This document shows positions 27,528 to 36,781 of a stretch of 50,213 bases of DNA, one piece after another. A program made the translations under genes and the position numbers. Source of the DNA: Ectopseudomonas mendocina (GTDB lineage Bacteria > Pseudomonadota > Gammaproteobacteria > Pseudomonadales > Pseudomonadaceae); the NCBI RefSeq assembly GCF_007049795.1, contig NZ_SCFY01000030.1, forward strand, positions 1 through 50,213, read 5' to 3'. A model generated the notes under the pieces. The model had not been told where the DNA came from and ran no database searches. It saw only the letters and a program-made list of their open reading frames with translations. Numbering within the stretch: the first letter of the stretch is position 1; each line of letters begins with the position of its first letter.

Positions 27528-28922
27528 ATGAGCAGCGAAAAAACCAACCAATCCTGGGGCGGCCGCTTCAGCGAGCCCGTCGACGCCTTCGTAGCCCGCT
27601 TCACCGCCTCGGTGGAATTCGACAAACGCCTGTACCGCCACGACATCATGGGTTCCATCGCCCACGCCAGCATGCTGGCCAAGGTTGGCGTACTCAGCGA
27701 TGCCGAGCGCGACACCATCATCGACGGCCTCAAGCAGATCCAGGGCGAGATCGAAGCCGGCCAGTTCGACTGGCGCGTCGATCTGGAAGACGTGCACATG
27801 AACATCGAGGCGCGCCTGACCGACCGCATCGGCGTCACCGGCAAGAAGCTGCACACCGGCCGCTCGCGTAACGACCAGGTGGCCACCGACATCCGCCTGT
27901 GGCTGCGCGACGAGATCGACGTCATCCTGGCCGAGATCACCCGCTTGCAGCAGGGTCTGCTGGGCCTGGCCGAAGCCGAAGCGGACACCATCATGCCCGG
28001 CTTCACCCACCTGCAGACCGCCCAGCCAGTGACCTTCGGCCACCATCTGCTGGCCTGGTTCGAGATGCTAGCGCGCGACTACGAGCGCCTGGTCGACTGC
28101 CGCAAACGCACCAACCGCATGCCGCTGGGCTCAGCGGCACTGGCCGGTACCACCTACCCAATTGCCCGCGAGATCACCGCCGAACTGCTCGGTTTCGACG
28201 CTGTTGGCGGCAACTCGCTGGACGGCGTTTCCGACCGCGACTTCGCTATCGAATTCTGCGCCGCCGCCTCGCTGGCGATGATGCACCTGTCGCGCTTCTC
28301 CGAAGAGCTGGTGCTGTGGACCAGCGCCCAGTTCCAGTTCATCGACCTGCCGGATCGTTTCTGCACCGGCTCCTCGATCATGCCGCAGAAAAAGAACCCT
28401 GACGTGCCCGAACTGGTACGCGGCAAGACCGGCCGCGTATTCGGCGCCCTGACCGGCCTGCTGACCCTGATGAAAGGCCAGCCGCTGGCCTACAACAAGG
28501 ACAACCAGGAAGACAAGGAACCGCTGTTCGACGCCGCCGACACCCTGCGCGACAGCCTGCGTGCCTTCGCCGACATGGTGCCGGCGATCAAGCCCAAGCG
28601 CGAAATCATGCGCGAAGCGGCGCTGCGCGGTTTCTCCACCGCCACCGACCTGGCCGACTACTTGGTACGCAAGGGCCTGCCGTTCCGCGACTGCCACGAG
28701 ATCGTCGGCCACGCGGTGAAATACGGCGTACAGACCGGCAAGGATCTGGCCGAGATGAGTCTGGACGAACTGCGCCAGTTCAGCGATCAGATCACTGACG
28801 ATGTATTCGCCGTGCTGACCCTGGAAGGCTCGGTCGGCGCTCGCGACCACATCGGCGGCACTGCACCGAATCAGGTCCGTGCGGCGGTGGTGCGTGGTCG
28901 CGAACTGCTGGCGGCTCGCTAA
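27528..28922 (+). CDS. argH: Argininosuccinate lyase
   Basis: A 464-residue enzyme for the last step of arginine synthesis, splitting argininosuccinate into arginine and fumarate. The fumarase/aspartase superfamily signature GSSIMPQKKNPD is present, as is the substrate-binding HTGRSRNDQVATD. The N-terminus MSSEKTNQSWGGRFSEPVD fits the family. It is transcribed divergently from algZ, with a 232-nt shared upstream region that shows no other gene. Confidence 0.97.
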   Translation: MSSEKTNQSWGGRFSEPVDAFVARFTASVEFDKRLYRHDIMGSIAHASMLAKVGVLSDAERDTIIDGLKQIQGEIEAGQFDWRVDLEDVHMNIEARLTDRIGVTGKKLHTGRSRNDQVATDIRLWLRDEIDVILAEITRLQQGLLGLAEAEADTIMPGFTHLQTAQPVTFGHHLLAWFEMLARDYERLVDCRKRTNRMPLGSAALAGTTYPIAREITAELLGFDAVGGNSLDGVSDRDFAIEFCAAASLAMMHLSRFSEELVLWTSAQFQFIDLPDRFCTGSSIMPQKKNPDVPELVRGKTGRVFGALTGLLTLMKGQPLAYNKDNQEDKEPLFDAADTLRDSLRAFADMVPAIKPKREIMREAALRGFSTATDLADYLVRKGLPFRDCHEIVGHAVKYGVQTGKDLAEMSLDELRQFSDQITDDVFAVLTLEGSVGARDHIGGTAPNQVRAAVVRGRELLAAR

Positions 28923-28956
28923 CGCCCACGGGAACCATCAGGGAAAAGGATTTCCC

Positions 28957-29199
28957 ATGTTCGAATTATTGCTGCGCGGCCTGGCGTTACTCGCCGAGCT
29001 CGTACTCGAGGTCGTGGTTGGCTACATTCTGTACAGCATCGGCTGGCTGGCTCTGCGGCTACTGACGCTGGGCCGCTACCCAAACCTGCCGCTACGCGTG
29101 GACGACCCAATGGGTTCGCGCACGGCCTGGGTCGCTGCATTCGGTTTTCTTTGCCTGGTGGGCTTGCCACTGACGTGGCTGACCCTGACCTACGGCTGA
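28957..29199 (+). CDS. Small inner-membrane protein, unknown function
   Basis: An 80-residue protein with two hydrophobic helices (about 5-38 and 58-77) separated by a short charged loop (LGRYPNLPLRVDDPMGSR). Start ATG 28957 (MFELLLR) has AAGGA 6 nt before it. The longer frame beginning inside argH is unlikely. It lies 34 nt after argH and 19 nt before a GNAT gene in the same direction, suggesting co-transcription. I do not recognise the family. Confidence 0.7.
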   Translation: MFELLLRGLALLAELVLEVVVGYILYSIGWLALRLLTLGRYPNLPLRVDDPMGSRTAWVAAFGFLCLVGLPLTWLTLTYG

Positions 29200-29218
29200 C
29201 CATTTACGAGATACGCCA

Positions 29219-29704
29219 ATGCCCCTCACCATCCACCCCGCTACCCCTGACGACGCAGAGCTGATCCTGGGCTTCATCACCGAACTGGCCATCTATGAAA
29301 AGGCCGAGCATGAGATCAAGACCGATGCTGCCGGCATCCGCGACAGCCTGTTCGCCGACGGCAGCACGGCCCACGGCCTGATCTGCGAGCACGACGGTCA
29401 GCCCATCGGCTATGCGGTGTACTTCTTCAATTACTCCACCTGGCTTGGCAAGCACGGCCTGTACCTCGAAGACCTCTACATCAGCCCCGAAGCACGTGGC
29501 CTGGGCGCGGGCAAGGCACTGCTGCGCCATCTTGCGCAACTGGCCGTGGCACGCGGTTGTGGCCGTTTCGAATGGTCGGTGCTGGACTGGAACACCCCCG
29601 CCATCGACTTCTATGAATCCTTCGGCGCCCGCCCGCAAAGTGAGTGGACAACCTATCGCCTGGCCGGCCAGGCCTTGCTGGATTTCGCTGCCGACAATCA
29701 ATAA
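29219..29704 (+). CDS. GNAT family N-acetyltransferase
   Basis: A 161-residue GNAT protein. The acetyl-CoA binding motif A is LYISPEARGLGAGKALLRHL and motif B contains VLDWNTPAIDFYESFGA. The N-terminal TIHPATPDDAELILGFITEL and the tyrosine-rich YAVYFFNYSTWLGKHGLYLED resemble diamine (spermidine/spermine-type) acetyltransferases; the actual substrate is not determinable. It sits in a run of small co-directional genes after argH. Confidence 0.88.
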   Translation: MPLTIHPATPDDAELILGFITELAIYEKAEHEIKTDAAGIRDSLFADGSTAHGLICEHDGQPIGYAVYFFNYSTWLGKHGLYLEDLYISPEARGLGAGKALLRHLAQLAVARGCGRFEWSVLDWNTPAIDFYESFGARPQSEWTTYRLAGQALLDFAADNQ

Positions 29705-29714
29705 GGAATCGAAC

Positions 29715-29990
29715 ATGAGCCAAAACAACGACCAAGAAGACGAAGGCTTCGCCGAGGCCACCCTGATCCAGGCCATCGAGAATCAGCTGGAAAGCGGCGA
29801 ACCGGCAGCCGCCAAGGCGGTGTACAACAAGTTGACGCTGGTTGGTTACGAGCGCGAAGAGCTCCTTGAGCTGATGGCACTGGTCTTGGCTCATGAAATC
29901 GATGCCATGCTACGCGAGGACCGCCCCTTCGATGGCGTCTGGTACGAGCAAGCGTTGCGCGCCCTGCCGGAGCTGCCGGAAGAAAACTGA
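29715..29990 (+). CDS. Small conserved helical protein, unknown function
   Basis: A 91-residue acidic protein (MSQNNDQEDEGFAEATLIQA onward) predicted to be mostly helical. It includes ESGEPAAAKAVYNKLTLVGY and LMALVLAHEIDAMLREDRPF. AAGGA lies before the ATG and the gene starts 10 nt after the GNAT gene. The reading frame extends upstream inside the GNAT gene but that part is a shadow. I do not recognise the family. Confidence 0.75.
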   Translation: MSQNNDQEDEGFAEATLIQAIENQLESGEPAAAKAVYNKLTLVGYEREELLELMALVLAHEIDAMLREDRPFDGVWYEQALRALPELPEEN

Positions 29991-30076
29991 AGATGGATTG
30001 ACTCAGGCCACTGGTCGGACTGGCAGGCAGATTGCTACTGTCACCATCAATCCCGACCGAGAAGGTACCGCCTTCG

Positions 30077-30895
30077 ATGGCCTGTACGCTGCCCAGACTC
30101 ATCACCCTGCTGATCTGCGCCCTCTGTTTGAGCGGAGCCAGCGTCGTGCGAGCCGAAACGCCGCGCATTGGTGCCGAGGATGACTGGTATCCCTACACAG
30201 CCCTGCGTAATGACAAGATCGAGGGCATGTCGGCAGACATCGTCCGTGCAGCGTTCAGCGCCAGCAAAACGTCCGTAGAGCTGGCGCCCTACCCCTACTC
30301 GCGCTGCATGGAGCTGGCGCGTTCAGGCAGTCTGGCAGGCTGCTTCAACACCACCCCTGACGCACACATCCGCGCGGAGTTCCTGCTGCCGCAGGAGGTG
30401 CTGTTCAGCGACGACATCCTGCTCTGGGGTCATGCAGGGGATGCGCTGATTGATGATCTCGACAGCATCCGTGGCAAGCGCGTGGCAGTCACCATCGGCT
30501 ACACCTACGGCGAGTACTTCGACAGCTATGCGGATATCCAGCGCATTGCGGTGCGGCGCGATATGAATGGCTTTCTCATGCTGCAGCGCGACCGCGTGGA
30601 CTACGTTATCGCCTTTCGCGGCACCACCGAAGCACTGCTGCGTGACAACCCCGAGCTGGCTGGCCAGTTCAAGGCGCTGACCAGGGTGCATCGCCCACAG
30701 CTCTACCTGACCTTTTCCCACCATCATCCACAGGCCGCAGCATTGCTGCGCGACTTCGACGCAGGCATGCGGCAGATCAGGCAGGACGGCACCTACCAGC
30801 GAATTCTCGCCAACTGGCAACTCATTGATGGGCAGAGCACCGCGCATGGTTCTACACTGCAGGAACGCCATAACAACAAGACGGAGTCACCATGA
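30077..30895 (+). CDS. Periplasmic substrate-binding protein (family 3-like)
   Basis: A 272-residue secreted protein with a signal peptide (about 1-26, hydrophobic core LITLLICALCLSG, cleavage after VRA). The mature part resembles amino-acid-type solute-binding proteins (ADDWYPYT-like start DDWYPYTALRNDKIEGMSAD, then IRGKRVAVTIGYTYGEYFDS). No permease or ATPase gene is adjacent, so it may work alone or with a distant transporter. ATG 30077 has AGAAGG upstream. Its stop overlaps the next gene (ATGA). Confidence 0.85.
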   Translation: MACTLPRLITLLICALCLSGASVVRAETPRIGAEDDWYPYTALRNDKIEGMSADIVRAAFSASKTSVELAPYPYSRCMELARSGSLAGCFNTTPDAHIRAEFLLPQEVLFSDDILLWGHAGDALIDDLDSIRGKRVAVTIGYTYGEYFDSYADIQRIAVRRDMNGFLMLQRDRVDYVIAFRGTTEALLRDNPELAGQFKALTRVHRPQLYLTFSHHHPQAAALLRDFDAGMRQIRQDGTYQRILANWQLIDGQSTAHGSTLQERHNNKTESP

Positions 30896-31146
30896 AGTCA
30901 TTCAACGCTGACCTGATCGACGAGCTGGAAATCCTCGCGCTGTACAACTTGGACAACCATCTGGAAGGGCTCAAGGTACACAACAACGCTTCATTCAAGG
31001 CGCAAGGTGCCATCACCCGCCTTCACGAAAAAGGCCTGGTGAGCCAAGCCGACGGCGGCTACCTGACCAGCCTGGGCATCGATGCCGCCGAACACGCGCA
31101 AGCGCTGCTGACCATTCTCTCGACCCGTCAGGTCACTCCCGCTTAA
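30892..31146 (+). CDS. TIGR02647 family protein
   Basis: An 84-residue protein (MKSFNADLIDELEILALYNL onward) matching my recollection of the TIGR02647 family found in Pseudomonas and relatives. The predicted fold has helices followed by a winged-helix-like end (AITRLHEKGLVSQADGGYLT), which could bind DNA. The function is unknown. It overlaps the upstream binding-protein gene by 4 nt. The 240-nt gap to cyaA holds small inverted repeats (GCCGCTC/GAGCGGC near 31280) and presumably the cyaA promoter. Confidence 0.75.
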   Translation: MKSFNADLIDELEILALYNLDNHLEGLKVHNNASFKAQGAITRLHEKGLVSQADGGYLTSLGIDAAEHAQALLTILSTRQVTPA

Positions 31147-31386
31147 TCCAATCGCCCGCCGACTAATGCCGCTCAGTCACCCGGTGCCGCGCAGCGAGTC
31201 AAAGTGGCGCGCACTTTGAGCACCTCGCCCGGGGGCTCTTGCCACAGACTGCGTTGGTAACCTTATCCACTCGGCATTAGCCGGCCGCTCTTCAGTGAGC
31301 GGCGCTGCGGGCGATATAGCGTCAAAGGCACTGCACTGGCGAGCCCACCGCTGATAGGCTTGCCGCATCTGCAGTAGAGTTCGAGC

Positions 31387-34245
31387 ATGACGCGCACGCT
31401 GGAAATACGCCCCGATATCGATGACGGCATCGACCGCAAGGTGCTGACGCAACTGCGCGCGCGCTTTCTGCAGATCAATCAGGGCCGCGTGCAGCGGGCC
31501 ATGGAAGCGCTGTCCACACGCCAGCAACTGGTCCTCAAGCTGTTGCCGCTGCTGCTGCACGTCAATCACCCGCTGCTGCCTGGCTATGTGTCGGCCAGTA
31601 CACCGGCGGGCCTCAGCGGCTTCGAGCCGGATGATGCCAGCCTCGCTGAAGTCCAGCGACTGACCCGCTCCTTCGTCTACAAGCCCCGTCGTGGCCAGGG
31701 CGCAGCGCCGCTGCATGGCCTGTTTCTGATGGGCAGCCTGGGCACCGTGGCGCAGGCCGAACAGAGCGATATGGACCTGTGGCTGTGCCATTCGCCCAAT
31801 CTCACGGCGCAGGAACTGCAGGACCTGCGCAAGAAGTGCGATCAACTGGAAAGCTGGGCCGCCACCCAGGGCGCTGAGGTGCACGTCTTTCTGGTCGACC
31901 CGCAGCGCTTCACCCAGGGCGCACGTGAGGCGCAACTGACCTCCGACGACTGCGGCACCACCCAGCATTATCTGCTGCTCGACGAGTTCTACCGCACCGC
32001 CATCTGGCTCGGCGGTCGTACGCCACTCTGGTGGCTGGTGCCGGTCTACGAGGAAACGCGCTACCACGACTACTGCCGCACCCTGCTGAGCAAGCGCTTC
32101 GTACGTGCCGAGGATGTACTCGACCTCGGCAACCTGGCGCACATTCCGCCAGAAGAGTTCATCGGCGCCGGCATGTGGCAGCTGTACAAGGGTATCGAGT
32201 CGCCCTACAAGTCGGTGCTCAAACTGTTGCTCACCGAGGTCTACGCCAGCGAGCATCCCAAGGGCGAATGCCTGGCACTGCGCTTCAAGCGGGCAGTGTT
32301 CGAAGGCCGCCTGGACCTCGACGAGCTCGATCCCTACATCGTCGTCTACCGTCGCCTGGAGGAATATCTGAGCGCGCGCGGCGATCAGGAAAGACTGGAG
32401 CTGATTCGCCGCTGCCTGTACCTGAAGGTCAACAAGAAGGTCAGTCGCCCGCCAACACGCGGCCGCGCCAAGAGCTGGCAGCGCCTGCTGCTGGAGCGCC
32501 TGACTGCGGAATGGGGCTGGCAGAGCCGCCAGCTATCCGTGCTCGACAGTCGCAGCCAGTGGAAGGTGCGCCAGGTAGCGGCCGAGCGCCGCGTACTGGT
32601 CAACGAGCTAACGTACAGCTACCGCTTTCTCTCGCAATTTGCCCGCAGCGCCGAGGCTGGCAGCTCGCTGAACAACCGCGACCTGAATGTGCTGGGCAGG
32701 CGCTTGTATGCGGCATTCGAGCGCAAGGCCGGCAAGGTGGAGTTCATCAACCCCGGCATCGCTCCAGACCTGGCCGAAGACACCCTGACCCTGGTCCAGC
32801 ACCCCAGCCCCGAAGCGCCGAACGAACGCCTCTGGGCGCTGTTCAACGGCAGCCTGGGCGCGCAGGAATGGGCCGACTTCGCGCCACTGAAGCGCTCGCG
32901 TGAACTGATCGAACTGCTCGCCTGGTGCCATCGCAACGGCGTGATCGACAGCAGCACGCGCCTGTCGCTGCACCCCGGCGCCAGCGACCTCACCGAATAC
33001 GAGCTGTCCAACCTGATCGGCAGCCTGCAACAGAGCTTCCCGCTGCCCCTGCAGCCCGTGGAAGAAGCCGCCCTGCTGCGTGCCAGCGTTCCCAGCCAGG
33101 TGCTGTTGCTGGTCAATGTCGGCGTCGACCCGCTCAAGCAGCACAGCCAGATGAACGTGCACATGACCACCGACCGCACCGACGCGCTGGGCTATTCCGG
33201 GGTACGCGAGAACCTGGTGCTGACCCTCGACCAGGTGGTGCTCAACAGCTGGAACGAACTGCAGGTCAGCCGTTACGACGGTGCCGACGCCCTGCTCGAC
33301 TGCCTGCGCGACCTGCTCAACAGCCTGCCGCCCGGCAGCGCGCTCCCCAGGGTGCAGGTACGCTGCTACTGCCGCAACCGTGCACAACCCATCGCCGAAC
33401 GGGTCGAAGAACTGCTGCGCGACCTGCTCGACAGCTACGCCGAAGGGTACCCGTCACGCTACCTGGTGCAGGTGCGCCAGCATTATCACGTTCTGCAACT
33501 TGCCCCCGGCCAGGTCAGCCACACCGCTCTGGGTGACGTGCCGGCCCTGCTCGACCACCTGGGCGCCGAACAGGAGCGCTACAGCCCGCTGCGCCTGGAT
33601 CGCCATGCACTCGAGGGCGACGACCTGGCGCTGATCCTGCCCATGGGCCGCCCACAGTGCCTGCAGGTGTTCTACCGCGTGCAAGAGAGCAGCAGTGAGG
33701 CCGAGCTGACCCTGCTCGACGAGCACAATGCCCTGTGGCGCCGGCGCTTGCCGTTTCGCGACGAACAGAGCCTGCTCACACCCATCCACCGCTTTCTGCA
33801 ATCACTGCTGTATCGGCGCAATGCCATGTTGCCGCTCGATGGCGCCGACAATCAGCCGCCATTGGAAATTATCTACTACCAACTGCTGCCGGCGGCGCCA
33901 CTACGCGCTCAGCACCTCGAGCGCAGATCGGCGCCCGAGTCGCAGGTCAGCCATCCGTTCTACGACGTGCAGGCCATCGTCGAGCCAGGCGACGGTCGCC
34001 GACGTCATGTCACGCTGTACTGCAACCACCGCGAGTTTTCCGAACTGGAATACGGTCGCGAACTGTACCGCGCCGTGGCGCAGCACATCATCGTTCAGCG
34101 TGCCGGTGGCGAACGCTACCCCTGCTACATCACCGACCTCGACCTGTCTGCCGTACTGGCCGGACAGCGGGCGCAGACCGTGCACTACCTGCGCTACAAG
34201 AGCGAGCTGGAGAATGCTCTGAATGCGGCACTGCAGCAGGCCTGA
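31387..34245 (+). CDS. cyaA: Class I adenylate cyclase
   Basis: A 952-residue cytoplasmic enzyme making cAMP for Vfr/CRP-type regulation. The N-terminal catalytic half has the nucleotidyltransferase-like motif LFLMGSLGTVAQAEQSDMDL followed by WLCHSP, with the GS and DxD elements expected of class I cyclases. The C-terminal half is the regulatory part. Length fits the Pseudomonas enzyme, which is longer than that of enterobacteria. It converges on rnk across an 85-bp gap. Confidence 0.95.
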   Translation: MTRTLEIRPDIDDGIDRKVLTQLRARFLQINQGRVQRAMEALSTRQQLVLKLLPLLLHVNHPLLPGYVSASTPAGLSGFEPDDASLAEVQRLTRSFVYKPRRGQGAAPLHGLFLMGSLGTVAQAEQSDMDLWLCHSPNLTAQELQDLRKKCDQLESWAATQGAEVHVFLVDPQRFTQGAREAQLTSDDCGTTQHYLLLDEFYRTAIWLGGRTPLWWLVPVYEETRYHDYCRTLLSKRFVRAEDVLDLGNLAHIPPEEFIGAGMWQLYKGIESPYKSVLKLLLTEVYASEHPKGECLALRFKRAVFEGRLDLDELDPYIVVYRRLEEYLSARGDQERLELIRRCLYLKVNKKVSRPPTRGRAKSWQRLLLERLTAEWGWQSRQLSVLDSRSQWKVRQVAAERRVLVNELTYSYRFLSQFARSAEAGSSLNNRDLNVLGRRLYAAFERKAGKVEFINPGIAPDLAEDTLTLVQHPSPEAPNERLWALFNGSLGAQEWADFAPLKRSRELIELLAWCHRNGVIDSSTRLSLHPGASDLTEYELSNLIGSLQQSFPLPLQPVEEAALLRASVPSQVLLLVNVGVDPLKQHSQMNVHMTTDRTDALGYSGVRENLVLTLDQVVLNSWNELQVSRYDGADALLDCLRDLLNSLPPGSALPRVQVRCYCRNRAQPIAERVEELLRDLLDSYAEGYPSRYLVQVRQHYHVLQLAPGQVSHTALGDVPALLDHLGAEQERYSPLRLDRHALEGDDLALILPMGRPQCLQVFYRVQESSSEAELTLLDEHNALWRRRLPFRDEQSLLTPIHRFLQSLLYRRNAMLPLDGADNQPPLEIIYYQLLPAAPLRAQHLERRSAPESQVSHPFYDVQAIVEPGDGRRRHVTLYCNHREFSELEYGRELYRAVAQHIIVQRAGGERYPCYITDLDLSAVLAGQRAQTVHYLRYKSELENALNAALQQA

Positions 34246-34330
34246 CACAGCGCTATCGGTAATCCGCCACCGGCAGTGAAGCCCTGAGGGTTGCACTCGC
34301 CCGGATACGGGCTACCTGCATAAAAACCGG

Positions 34331-34738
34331 TCAGCGGTCGTACTCGCCCGCTGCTTCCGGCTGGTATTCGACTTCCAGCAATGTCAGCTTGAGCTGCTTG
34401 CCGCCCGGCGCCGGCCAGTCGATGTGCTGGCCAACGGACAGGCCAAGCAGGGCACTGCCGACTGGCGCGAGGATGCTGACCTTGCCTTCGCCACCGGCAT
34501 CCTCCGGGTAGACCAGGGTCAGGTGGTAGTCCTTGCCGCTGCTCTCCTCGCGGCAGTGCACGCGCGAGTTCATGGTTACCACACCGGCCGGCACCTCATC
34601 GTGCCCCACCACTTCGGCACGATCCAGCTCGGCCTGTAGCGCTTCTGCGCCAGGGCCAAACTCGTCCAAGCTGTCGAGCAGACGCTCCAGACGCTGCATA
34701 TCGAGGCGGGTAATGGTGATGGTTGGTGTGCTGTTCAT
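34331..34738 (-). CDS. rnk: Nucleoside diphosphate kinase regulator Rnk
   Basis: A 135-residue protein of the Rnk/GreA-C family. An N-terminal short coiled coil (residues about 8-50) is followed by a FKBP-like GreA/GreB C-terminal domain (LVYPEDAGGEGKVSILAPVG, SALLGLSVGQHIDWPAPGG). Rnk binds RNA polymerase and was first described as a suppressor affecting Ndk and alginate production. It reads away from a strong hairpin at 34774-34803 that insulates it from upstream cyaY/DUF1289. Confidence 0.94.
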   Translation of the reverse strand: MNSTPTITITRLDMQRLERLLDSLDEFGPGAEALQAELDRAEVVGHDEVPAGVVTMNSRVHCREESSGKDYHLTLVYPEDAGGEGKVSILAPVGSALLGLSVGQHIDWPAPGGKQLKLTLLEVEYQPEAAGEYDR

Positions 34739-34773
34739 GATGTCGGGCGCTCTCCTCGCCTAAACCGTAAAAA

Positions 34774-34803
34774 GCAAAACCCCGCCCGAAGGCGGGGTTT
34801 TGC
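34774..34803. terminator. Strong bidirectional hairpin terminator
   Basis: A perfect 13-bp stem GCAAAACCCCGCC-cgaa-GGCGGGGTTTTGC. On the minus strand it follows cyaY-DUF1289 and ends in a T-run inside the stem, so it fits rho-independent termination before rnk. The symmetry means it would work in either direction. Confidence 0.85.
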
Positions 34804-34855
34804 TGAATGTTCTGCCGACCCTAACACAGCCGGATAAATAAACAAGACTGCCGGG

Positions 34856-35044
34856 TCAACGGCTCTGCTGGCGCTCGCGCAAGCGCTGCTCGGCGGCCTG
34901 GCAGATCAAGCGTCGCCGCGCGTTGTCGGCCGTGCCCCAGTCGAGAATTTCCTGCAGGGTACGACCGCAACCGAGGCACTGTTCATGCTCATCTAGGCAA
35001 CACTGACGTCGGCACGGCGACGCCACGTTGGACTCAGAGCTCAT
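34856..35044 (-). CDS. DUF1289 family cysteine-motif protein
   Basis: A 62-residue protein beginning MSSESNVASPCRRQCCLDEH with the DUF1289 pattern: cysteines in PCRRQCC and CLGCGRTLQEILDW. The arrangement suggests a small metal or iron-sulfur site. The start ATG 35044 lies 11 nt inside the end of cyaY, so translation is probably coupled. The longer frame covers cyaY antiphase and is not real. The link to frataxin hints at a shared iron role but is only positional. Confidence 0.85.
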   Translation of the reverse strand: MSSESNVASPCRRQCCLDEHEQCLGCGRTLQEILDWGTADNARRRLICQAAEQRLRERQQSR

Positions 35045-35366
35045 CGAACTCCAGCTCGGTGCCGCATTGCTCAAGGGTGATGCGCACCAGCATCTCGCCC
35101 AACTGCTCGTCGCTGGTGTCACAGATCCAGCGCCCCTCGGCCTCGTCATAGTCGAAATGGAAACCACCGGAGCGCGCCGCCAGCCAGAGCTGACGAATCG
35201 GCTCCTGACGGCTGAAGATCAGCTGGCTGCCATTGTCGAAACGTACCGTCAGCACACCGGCGCTGTTCTCCAGATCGACGTCCAGACCACTGTCGTCGAA
35301 AATGTCCTCCACCGCTTGCTGGGTGGCATCGACCAGGTCGTGAAAGCGGGCTTCGCTCAGGCTCAT
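35034..35366 (-). CDS. cyaY: Frataxin-like iron donor CyaY
   Basis: A 110-residue protein with the frataxin fold, involved in iron delivery and control of iron-sulfur cluster assembly. It starts MSLSEARFHDLVDATQQAVE, followed by the acidic iron-binding ridge DIFDDSGLDVDLE and the strands LTVRFDNGSQLIFSRQEPIR and QLWLAARSGGFHFDY. GAGGA precedes the ATG at 35366. The gene lies near cyaA in many gammaproteobacteria, which explains its name. Confidence 0.94.
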   Translation of the reverse strand: MSLSEARFHDLVDATQQAVEDIFDDSGLDVDLENSAGVLTVRFDNGSQLIFSRQEPIRQLWLAARSGGFHFDYDEAEGRWICDTSDEQLGEMLVRITLEQCGTELEFDEL

Positions 35367-35434
35367 CGGGGTGTCCTCACAAGATGCAGCAACTGCAGAA
35401 AAAGTAGGCGAAATCGCACGGCCGGGGTAGCGGC

Positions 35435-36472
35435 CTAGACGCAAAGGTGGCGACGGTACTCGCCCGGACTCGTTCCCGTCCAGCGACGAAATGCACGTGC
35501 CAGAGAACCGGGCTCACCGAAACCGACCAGAAAGGCGATTTCCGCCAGTTCCAGCGCAGGGTCGCGCAGGTAATGCAGCACCAGTTGCTGGCGCGTCTCG
35601 TCGACCAGTTGGCTGAACGACAGCCCCCCCTCACGCAGACGCCGCTGCAAGGTTCGCGGACTCAACGCCAGGGCAGCAGCGATGGCCTCCAGATCCGGCC
35701 CCTGCTCTGGAAGCTGACGAGCCAACTCCAGGCGCGCGCGATCCAGCACACTGTTGCCCTGATTGAGCTCGGCCAGCAGCCGATCGGCATAGGCATCGAG
35801 CATGCCACGCACCTGTGCATCGGCCTGGTTCAGCGGTACCGCCAGCAGACGCTTGGGAAAGATCAGGGCATTGTCGGGTTGATCGAACAGCACCGGGCAA
35901 CGAAAGATCCGCGCATGTTCAGAGGTATCGGTCGGCGCCGAATGCTGGAAACGCACTTCGGTCGGCGCAATGTCCAGGCCACTGATCCAGCGCCCGAAAC
36001 TGACCCAGCCGGCCAGGGTTTCCTCGCTCAACTGCCGTTGTTGCTGCGCCAGCAATGGCTGCCAGGTATGGGCCACCAACGGTTCGCAGTCGGGCCTGGC
36101 GGGTTCATCATCGAGTACGACCAAACCAAGGTTGCCGACCAGCGAAGCGTAGCGCGCCTGCCGGTGCAACGCGTCAGCCAGGGTGGCGCAACTCATGATC
36201 AAGTAGCCGAGCACGCCGTAATAGCCCGGCCGTACCGACTCCCCAAGATGCAGGCCCAGGTACTGATCGCCGGTCAGACGCACGCCCTCGCCCAGCAATA
36301 TCAGATAGGCACTGGCAGCGATGCGCTGATCGCGCTGACTGAGGACTTCTGGGCTCAGTTGGGCATGGGCGAGCAAGGCGTCGGGCGCTACCCCCTGACG
36401 TTGCAGGTGTTCGATCAGGCCTTGCAGGTAGGCGACCGAGACCGAGCCGGCCGGAATCGCGGGATTATCCAT
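35435..36472 (-). CDS. AraC family transcriptional regulator
   Basis: A 345-residue regulator with an N-terminal Arabinose_bd/OruR-type ligand domain (residues about 20-200, including RPGYYGVLGYLIMSCATLAD) and a C-terminal AraC HTH pair (ALSPRTLQRRLREGGLSFSQ; ELAEIAFLVGFGEPGSLARA; RRWTGTSPGEYRR). The target is unknown. It is divergent from lptM-lysA-dapF with a 170-nt intergenic region, so it could act there, but no evidence supports this. Confidence 0.9.
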   Translation of the reverse strand: MDNPAIPAGSVSVAYLQGLIEHLQRQGVAPDALLAHAQLSPEVLSQRDQRIAASAYLILLGEGVRLTGDQYLGLHLGESVRPGYYGVLGYLIMSCATLADALHRQARYASLVGNLGLVVLDDEPARPDCEPLVAHTWQPLLAQQQRQLSEETLAGWVSFGRWISGLDIAPTEVRFQHSAPTDTSEHARIFRCPVLFDQPDNALIFPKRLLAVPLNQADAQVRGMLDAYADRLLAELNQGNSVLDRARLELARQLPEQGPDLEAIAAALALSPRTLQRRLREGGLSFSQLVDETRQQLVLHYLRDPALELAEIAFLVGFGEPGSLARAFRRWTGTSPGEYRRHLCV

Positions 36473-36600
36473 CGGGGCTCCTCGTTACTCGCCGCATGCT
36501 AACCCAAGCAGGCACGGACGCCTTCGGCGTATGCGCGCGAATCGAGCCGGCGCCCCGCCAGGCGGGCGCCGGGCGCATAGGCAAGGTGGCAGGGGGTCGG

Positions 36601-36606
36601 TATACT
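36601..36606 (+). promoter_or_regulatory. Candidate -10 box for lptM-lysA-dapF
   Basis: TATACT lies 36 nt upstream of the lptM ATG. The hexamer 17 nt upstream of it (taggca) is a poor -35, so the promoter is a guess based on position and the good -10. Confidence 0.4.
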
Positions 36607-36642
36607 CCGGCGCAATTCACGCTTATTTTCAAGGACTGTCCC

Positions 36643-36768
36643 ATGAAGCGACTGACCCTCGCGCTCCTCGCCGCCGTTTGCCTGCTGGCCGGCTGCGGTC
36701 AGAAAGGCCCGCTGTACCTGCCGGGCGACGACAACGCCGGCAACAGCCGAGACCGTTTCGAACTCTGA
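36643..36768 (+). CDS. lptM: LPS translocon maturation chaperone LptM (YifL/LppL lipoprotein)
   Basis: A 41-residue lipoprotein. The signal MKRLTLALLAAVCLLAGCG has the lipobox LAGC, so Cys is lipidated, followed by the conserved GQKGPLYLPGDD. LptM helps LptD mature by promoting correct disulfide formation. In Pseudomonas the gene just before lysA is known as lppL. It starts the lysA operon, 13 nt ahead of lysA. The long frame upstream is spurious. Confidence 0.93.
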   Translation: MKRLTLALLAAVCLLAGCGQKGPLYLPGDDNAGNSRDRFEL

Positions 36769-36781
36769 CAGGAGCTGCACC